DNA of 64,000 nucleotides from Apostichopus japonicus. Its lineage: Eukaryota > Echinodermata > Holothuroidea > Aspidochirotida > Stichopodidae. The notes below the pieces were generated by a model. That model made no database searches, was not told the DNA's origin, and saw only the letters and a program-made list of their open reading frames with translations. Below, piece after piece: positions 44,831 through 64,000 of the stretch. The first letter of the stretch is position 1. The number at the start of each line of letters is the position of its first letter. A program made the position numbers and the translations under genes. The stretch is taken from the NCBI RefSeq assembly GCF_037975245.1, contig NC_092581.1, positions 1,936,501-2,000,500 on the forward strand, in the 5' to 3' direction.

Positions 44831-45980
44831 ATATTAAGAAGTTATTGAAGAATATCCGTCAATCCCATGTGACTGACGGTTCATCTCAAATAGCACTTTT
44901 GGTAGTAATGGAATATTTTGGGGTACTTTGCAGGAGTAATTAAATGAGTACCAATACGCCTATGCAGTAGTCTGTTTTCTCTTACTGACACCTGGTTCTA
45001 GCTGACAAAGTTACTGTCTAGTTCAATGCCAGATGAATCATGGTGCATTTTGCTCTAATCTTACATTTAATTTGGTCTTGCGCCATGTCCAGCTTAGATG
45101 AAGTAAGGGAAGGGTATAAAGGGTCCCAGCTCTCACTCTTGAACCATAGGACATGTAAGACCGTACCATACGCTACTGAAGACGAAACATTTCTAAAGAT
45201 TTGAATGTCAAATACAGATGAATGGAATGGAGGCCTGTCTTCTACTGCGCTTAACCCCCCCCCCCCACCCCCCTCAAAATATAATAAAAAATAAAAATAA
45301 GGACACTCGGTGTAAATTTCAGATGCTGTAAATTTGAATATGGTATCATAATTCACACGTCATATTTCTAACAGTTTAGTCTTACGGTATTTAAACCTGA
45401 CACACATAATAAATAATCAATCCCGTTTGAAATAAAAATGTACACAAATGTGTGAAAATATATGGAAAAGTGTAAAAATGTGTAAAATGGGAAAGAATAA
45501 TGCAAACTTGAAATTATCTAAAAACCACAAATATTTAATTGTCGTTTATTTGTGGAATTCTAATAACAACGTCACACAACCCAACACATCCATTTTAAGT
45601 GATGTATATTAAAAAGTGAAGCAGGACCTCTATACCAAGGTTCTTCTGCCCACGAATAGGATCCGCTTAGCGGACAATGAAGTACACAATGGAGCGGAGA
45701 TGTGGGGGGGGATCTAAAATGTTAGTCTTTTCCCCCGGGGGGGGGGGGGGCTCCGGCAATACCCTCCCCATACATGAGTCGACTTAAACGACGATACATC
45801 AGTTGGAGGAAATTGAAAATCCTGTGTACTTCACTGATAATCATACCTTTCTGTGGTCTATGGCTACAATATTGAGCAATCCTATGTGTTTCTGACAGTA
45901 GCCTGATCCAAAGGAATAACAAAAAAAGACCATACACTAGTGAAAAAACAATACAATTATAAGCAAAACTTAAGACACTA

Positions 45981-46165
45981 CACCAATACCAAACCGAACG
46001 AACCAATACCAGATCAGATCAAGTTAAAAGATGCCAAATATAACGAATCAATTTCAAACCATTGCAGACCAGACCAGAACAAACCAAAACGAACCAAACC
46101 AGACAAGAGCAAGTCAAACCAAACCAGACCAGACCAAGTCAAACCAAACCAGACCAGACCAACAC
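45981..46165. repeat. degenerate AACCAGACC-type minisatellite
   Basis: Irregular 5- to 10-base units built from AACCA, CCAGA and CAAGT. The plus-strand frame reads a repetitive Asn/Pro/Lys/Thr-rich string with no sign of being protein. Confidence 0.8.
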
Positions 46166-46759
46166 TGATCAATTTTCACTTCTATTCAAATTAAGGCTAT
46201 GAAAGTATTTCCTTTTTAAATCCTCTTTAATTTAGGAAAACTCCCTAATTGTACGGCACAAGTAAGGGACATCCGCGTGATTATTGTCCCTCGGTGAGGG
46301 AGAGGGGACGGGGCGGTTACATATTTATCTGATATCACAGGAACGTGTTGTTTCAGTGTGGAACTACTTAGCGCTAAATTAGTCACAGATAATTCCCAAC
46401 GAGACTTACCATGGTTACACAGGTCTCCATTTACCAGTGTTTAAATCATATATAAACTACAGCACTCTTATACGAAATACTCATCCCATTAGCAATGCAC
46501 TTTGTGGTTTATAGCACAGATTCGATCGCAACAAAAAAATAGCTGCTGGGCAGTCGGGTTTGGGTGGAGATGTGGAAGTGCTTTAGTCCTTCCCTGTCTC
46601 TTACTGACTCTCTCCTTCTCTCTCTCTCTCCACCCCTCTCTCTGTGATTTTATCAATCATTCGTTGGTAATATACCAGCAATTGGTCCCAAGTGCAGACA
46701 CACAAATTCTCCAGAATTTTCAAGAGAACATGAAAAGCCTGGTTATTATTGAATTGCTT

Positions 46760-58867
<12,108 letters not shown>

Positions 58868-58973
58868 CCTGGAACTGAGAGGAACTGATATAGTAACGGA
58901 AAACTATATTATATCAATGTGTATACCATGAGATGTTCAACTTAATGAATATACATATATATACCTATATATA

Positions 58974-58974
<1 letters not shown>

Positions 58975-59030
<56 letters not shown>
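58975..59030. repeat. (TA)n microsatellite upstream of gene C
   Basis: A TA run about 110 bases upstream of gene C's start codon, preceded by two TATATATACC units. Confidence 0.95.
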
Positions 59031-59035
<5 letters not shown>

Positions 59036-61929
59036 TATATAATTATATTAAATAACTACAGGTTGTCCCTTTGGATGCGAAATATGACGCCCCCCCGCCC
59101 CTTCATTCTTACTTCAAGACCAGCCAATGCTAATACCTCTCTAAACTGTCTATATCAAGCTTCAAAGCACTCGTATTGTCAGTGCAAACATGATATTCAT
59201 ACCGTGCTGCTCGTATACTGACAATACGAGTGCTCTGAAGTGGGACATGACACTAGAGTATAGAAAAATTTGTCAAGACTCCTCTGTGGTTTTTTTGCCC
59301 ACTGGTTACCTCGTACAAAGGTTAGTATATTTTACCGCACTAAACCAGGGGGGGGGGGGGACAATTAGTGTGCCGATTGTGCTTGGGCCTTTCTACAACA
59401 ATGACAGTGGCCATCGCTCTTTAACCTTCTAGTTTGATCTCAATACAGACGATATATCTCGTATATCGTGTTATACATTGCTTTGTATATAAAACACTGC
59501 TATTCAGGAGGGGATTGGAGCCCGATGGTAAGAAATACCATCCTAGGTCTCTGCTGTTTTTGTTTTCTTTGGGGATTGGGGTGGGGGAGGGGGGCGTATC
59601 GCTGTTCGAATGAAGACTATAAACAACGAAGATATTACCATAGGGTGTGATTCCTGTTACAGTGTCAAACAACTACTTTCGAGTACTTTCGAGTACGTCC
59701 ACTGCTCGATCCAAAATAAATATATACACGTTTAAGCTCTTGTTTACAATCTTTGATGTTACCCCGCCATATGGTAATCATAAATAAGTCTCCGAATTGC
59801 CTTTATTGTCATAAACGTTATCTGTTTGTACAATAAGAGAATAAACTCGCTAAAACCGCAGTACTATATAAGCTACAGGACTTTACCGTAAGTATATACT
59901 TCAGTCAATGAGTAAACCATGGTGTGCATTACTAGCTGTTTTATCTTGGGTTATGCACGGTGACCCTAACTCACGGTCAATGTAAACAATGATAGTCCAC
60001 AGGGAAATGTATTTACTTGTAATTAGCTTTAGCTTATTTACTGATTCATACATTGGGTTTTAGAGATACTGATAAATGAAATGATCAGTTCGTACTATAA
60101 GTGAACTTTGAAGCAAACAGGTGTGATGTCATAGATGCGCACTGGCAGTGTGTTGTTCTATTGTTTAAAACTATATTATTCTGACCTTGGGTTGGATAGA
60201 GTTTCGATTTTGTTTTTGAGGAGCACGTCCCCACCACCATCCCGTCAGTTTTGTGAAAATCTCGAATGTGACCCTTCTCATAAACTACTTTAGTGTATAT
60301 AAACTTTTCTAACTATTGCACCTATAGCCTATAAGTCGAATATTTTACTTTTCTAAATGTGTCCCGTATAGCTTGAAAATAGTAGGGGTATGCATGTGTC
60401 CTCCACCCTCACCACCCCACCCCACTCCTCTTTGTTCCCTTCCCCGATTACCAGGCCCTTCTCACTATACATCATAGTCATAAATCGATTACGATGTTAC
60501 TTCAATGAGATAATACAAATCAAGAAGACGGAGCGAAAGGAAAGGTGATTGGCCGCGCTAGAACAAACTTTCTTCAATTTGTTTTTATTGAGTCATTTGT
60601 TGTATTTTCCGCAAAGTAATAACATCAGAAAGAAAATGAGGATATCAACATTTACTCGTTTACTTATCAAAGGAAGAAAATGGTCTTATTCTTTCAAAAT
60701 ACCAGCTGAAAATGATAAGGGTACGTTTGACTTCTGGTCATAACGTGTTGGTATAGGGTTGTCTGTACGATTCCGGGCCGCCCTCGTCCCCAGTACGTAT
60801 GCTATCGTATGCTATCGCCCGTCTGTTTCACTGCAAGAGAAATGCCTAACGACAGACGCAGTCTAGCGGTAATATTAATACTGATCGATGAAAACATGCT
60901 TCGAGTTGTATATTTCTGTAGATTCAAGCCCAACTTCAATGTATTGGTACCTTAATTAAAAGTCGTTAACCGTGTAGTATGCTTGCGTTAGATAGGCACT
61001 ATTAGTGTTGTTACGTCCCAGCTGCGTACAGATCGACCAGCAACCGACTGTTTGGTGGAAACATGATGTTTTTTTGGTTTCCATAAATTAAAACATTAAA
61101 TATTCCTTTGCGCTTATACATTCCGCATACATATTCCCTTAGAAGTGGCTCACAATTCTTTGTATTTATTTTACTTTTTTTTAATAGAAAAATTTCTTAC
61201 AATCTGGAAATTAATTGGACACAAGTTCATTGCCTAAACGTTAAGACTACGTAAAATAGGCAGTGTATGTTGACGCTTTTATAGGCGAGCTGTTGTTGGT
61301 CTTGAAATTGCCGCAAGCGACAAGCCGGAGATAGTTTCAAAGATCAAGTTCTGTAATACGAAAGCCGATCTTTATCTATATGTGTAATAGTTTATACATA
61401 GGCCTATATAAATATATCTGCTTTGAATTTCGACCCAATTTTAATATATCCTCTTGAACGTATCATATACATCGATCTGAACGAATTGGTTCTCTCACAG
61501 TAAATGATGGGAATTTATTTACGATCTATATATACGAGAGATTCGAAATCTTACCTTATGATACTGCATGGGTTTCCACAGTGAGCGTATAGTAAGAAGT
61601 GAGAACTGCGAGATAGAAACTGGCATATGTGTATATAGCAGCTAAGTATATTAGTTTGAATCCACACTGCCCTTGAGATGTAGGCGATGCAAAGTGATTT
61701 TAAGGGGCGCTCTAAACTTGCACATCGACTAACAACTTACCGTTACGCATTGAACTGGTGGACGTGACGTTCATAGAGTTGTGTAACTATACCGTACGGA
61801 AGCATGAAAGTGCCATCAACATAAGAAAAACTTTGCCCCATAAGTTGACATTTTTCAGTAAATTGTTTAGATAACAAGATAATATCTTATCAAAAATCAG
61901 AAAAATGTTGGATTGCTCATTTGCTTTGA

Positions 61930-62067
61930 TTTAGCCATTGAAAAATTTTCTGCAAAATGTTTAATTGACAACTTATCGTATCTCGTCAATTCAACATTTT
62001 TCTGAAAAATGAAATTTTCTGCCAAATGTTTAATTGACAACTTATCGTATCTCGTCAATTCAACATT
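61930..62067. repeat. tandem duplication with 69-bp period
   Basis: TGTTTAATTGACAACTTATC with its continuation CGTATCTCGTCAATTCAACA occurs at 61958 and again at 62027, preceded by similar TTTTCTGCAAA/TTTTCTGCCAA. The copies are almost identical, so the duplication looks recent. Confidence 0.9.
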
Positions 62068-62473
62068 GACAAAAATCACATCAACCAAAGGACAATATTA
62101 ACGGAGACACCAGCCCAACCTTCATTATTAGTCAATGTTATAGACATAACTGTGGTAATATACTTCACCAAAAGAGCTAAGAAAAACAAAATTCTACTCG
62201 GGAGGTATCACAGCTTTAATATTCAAATTATTTCAATAAAAAAAATGCGGCTGGACCACGAAGCCTAATTGTCGTCTTTGACCCGAGTCGCGACCTATTT
62301 GAAGGGAAACAACATAATTTCTATATCACCTTTATAATTTAAGAAACGATCCTTTATAAACATATTAGCGGGGCTCGTCTTTCGACCGAGTAATACGTAT
62401 ACTATCGGGTCCAAATAAAATATTTCGTATGGCCTAAAGTAACATCTTCACCGCGTGTTCCAAACTTTTCGTG

Positions 62474-62968
62474 TATGGCAAGCCATGTGGGACAAACACT
62501 GCATAATATATCCGCGTATTAATTGGAATTTATACGCGTATTAATTGGAATATATACGCGTATATATTATTAGCCAATCATATGGCTTAAATATATCCGC
62601 GTATTAATTCGAATATATTCACGTATTAATTCGAATATATACACGTATTAATTCGAATATATACACGTATTAATTCGAATATATACACGTATTAAATAAA
62701 ATAAATATGGGGATTAAATCCAATATATGCACGGATTAATTAGAGTTACACGAAAAAAAAAAACATTTCCGCTCTTGCTGTGTACATATGCCAACGATAA
62801 ATGTTTTGGCGGGCTCGCGAGATCGCTTCAAAAAGCGAAACTTTACACATGTAGGATATAACACATATATTCGAATTAATACGCGTATATATTCGAATTA
62901 ATACGCGTATATATTCGAATTAATACGCGGATATATTATGCAGTGTTTGTCCCACATGGCTTGCCATA
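62474..62968. mobile_element. foldback TIR element with internal 22-bp satellite
   Basis: Long inverted repeats begin TATGGCAAGCCATGTGGGAC and continue through ACACTGCATAATATATCCGC on each end. TTCGTG flanks both sides (62468-62473 and 62969-62974). The interior is made of repeats of about 22 bp containing CGTATTAATTCGAATATA, direct on the left and inverted on the right. No coding capacity. Confidence 0.88.
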
Positions 62969-63300
62969 TTCGTGGACACGAATGCAATGTTGAATGTCAT
63001 CCAAATATATCCTGACGAATTTATAAGATGGTTAAAGAACATATTTTGGGTATAGTTATATTACAACTGACAAAAGAATTGAACATGAATGAGCATTCCA
63101 GAACAGCTTGAGAAATAATCTAGTTCTATAAACATATCAACACATATCAAAACTCAACGGTTGCTTCACAACTTTTTTGGTTCGTTGAAATTGACCTTGA
63201 TTTTTTGACTTTGTCTTCTAGTGGGTTCCTAGAGTTAACATTTTGTTTGTTCTTTCTCGGTCGTAAAAGTCGAGACACGGGCGCAAATAGAAATGTTTAC

Positions 63301-63388
63301 TTATAGTTTACTTAAACACAAGGTCAAGAAGGGTGAAGGCTCCTCAAACTGGGTCATGGGAACAGCAGGAATCACATCCTCAAACTGC
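63301..63388 (-). other. weak candidate terminal exon of a further gene
   Basis: The minus strand has a plausible acceptor (TTTATTCAG) followed by a frame of about 29 codons (QFEDVIPAVPMTQFEEPS...) ending at TAA (63303-63301). No family recognised, and no companion exon found between 63392 and 64000. It may be chance. Confidence 0.25.
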
Positions 63389-64000
63389 CTGAATAAATTA
63401 CAAAGTGAATATATGGATTATGGATACACCTGCAAATCGCAACACTCTTTACCATGATCACAGCTATTTGGTGGCTAACTTCGCGCCCACTTAATACATC
63501 AACTCCAGTTTCATTTGCTGGCTGAATAGAACAACTTGATCTACAATTTGCTTCGCTCCCGTAGGCGGGCGGGGGGGGGGTGGTGGTCTAAAAAGCCGAT
63601 ATTTGGAGACATATTTGGAGACAGAAAGCGTACATATTGTCATTTACATAAAGAGCCCAAATTTCGACATAAATAGTCCAACTTTCGAGATTTGTTCAAA
63701 ATAAAAAAATTCATCAAATTTTGAAATGGAAAGCTGAAAAAGTATTTTATTAAACAGATTTGTTACTTCGATGATCCTCTCTATAAATGGTACATATTTT
63801 CGGTCAAGTATGTACAACCGTGCCTAACATTCTCTTTAACAAACAACATCAACAACCATATCTTATTACGTCACTGCGTCGAGGTTACTGTTTCCTGATC
63901 AAGTCCCGCTTGTGTGTTTTAATGTGGACGTTTGCAAGTTTGAATTACATTAACTACACTGTCATTAGCATACATTCTATGCACAATATCCAGGACTGTG

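Larger units (their letters stand above)
40588..46759. other. intergenic region between SLC22 genes C and B
   Basis: About 6.2 kb. Recognised contents: a two-copy tandem repeat (40711-40975), two copies of a TTAA-flanked element (42054-42409 and 44063-44399), a dispersed repeat that hosts the second copy (43945-44830) and an AACCAGACC-type minisatellite (45981-46165). The minus-strand frame at 45018-45240 stays open for about 75 codons but matches nothing I recognise. The promoter of gene B should lie just above 40588; no clear TATA box. Confidence 0.6.
58868..64000. other. upstream flank of SLC22 gene C
   Basis: It holds a TA tract (58975-59030), a 69-bp direct duplication (61930-62067), a short match to the 43945-44830 repeat (62140-62220), a foldback element (62474-62968) and a weak terminal exon candidate (63301-63388). 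The promoter of gene C should lie above 58868. No other gene was recognised. Confidence 0.55.

Noticed and set aside
45018-45356. A minus-strand protein-coding exon
   Set aside because: Open for about 110 codons but includes a C-run, has no recognised motif and lacks convincing splice borders.
62580-62700. A CRISPR-like array
   Set aside because: Units are contiguous with no unique spacers, are palindromic and sit in a TIR element; the DNA is eukaryotic.

Overview
The window is animal nuclear DNA, intron-rich and AT-rich. It is crowded with microsatellites, short inverted-repeat DNA transposons, tRNA-derived SINEs and decayed LINE pieces. The gene content (a cilium GTPase, a PIM-like kinase, a tandem SLC22 cluster) and repeat style suggest a marine invertebrate deuterostome. 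An echinoderm such as a sea cucumber is plausible, but that is inference and no single feature proves it.

Layout. (1) About 1-6340, minus strand: an ARL13B-type ciliary GTPase gene, cut at its 3' end by the window edge. Seven coding exons and one probable 5' UTR exon can be joined in frame. (2) 8298-11887, plus strand: a five-exon gene for a 435-residue PIM-like serine/threonine kinase, with a TATA box upstream and a poly(A) signal downstream. (3) 14984-24236, 32426-40587 and 46760-58867, all minus strand: three complete tandem SLC22-type (organic cation/carnitine transporter family) genes, called A, B and C here. Each has ten coding exons. Exons 2-9 have identical lengths in all three (104, 155, 169, 145, 89, 212, 109, 213 nt); only exon 1 and exon 10 differ. 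Predicted proteins are 574, 583 and 579 residues. Exon 10 is not visible as an open frame. I found it because exon 9 of each gene ends at a splice donor in phase 2 and a matching phase-2 acceptor exon lies downstream in each gene. (4) 58868-64000: intergenic repeats and one weak candidate terminal exon of a further minus-strand gene.

Mobile DNA. There are five short elements with hAT-like or similar termini, two with clear 8-bp target duplications. Two copies of one TTAA-flanked (piggyBac-like) element occur, one nested in another repeat. Two elements with TATGG termini have 6-bp target duplications; one of them is a foldback element packed with a 22-bp satellite. A LINE 3' end is inserted directly beside the first splice donor of SLC22 gene B, and two other degenerate LINE reverse-transcriptase pieces are present. 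A U2-snRNA-like sequence lies between SLC22 genes A and B. Long (TA)n, (ATC)n, (GGA)n and (ATCC)n tracts sit inside SLC22 introns and create large false open frames.

The SLC22 genes look like one locus amplified by tandem duplication. I saw no co-regulated system joining them to the two upstream genes. No prokaryotic-style system, CRISPR array or viral genome was seen.
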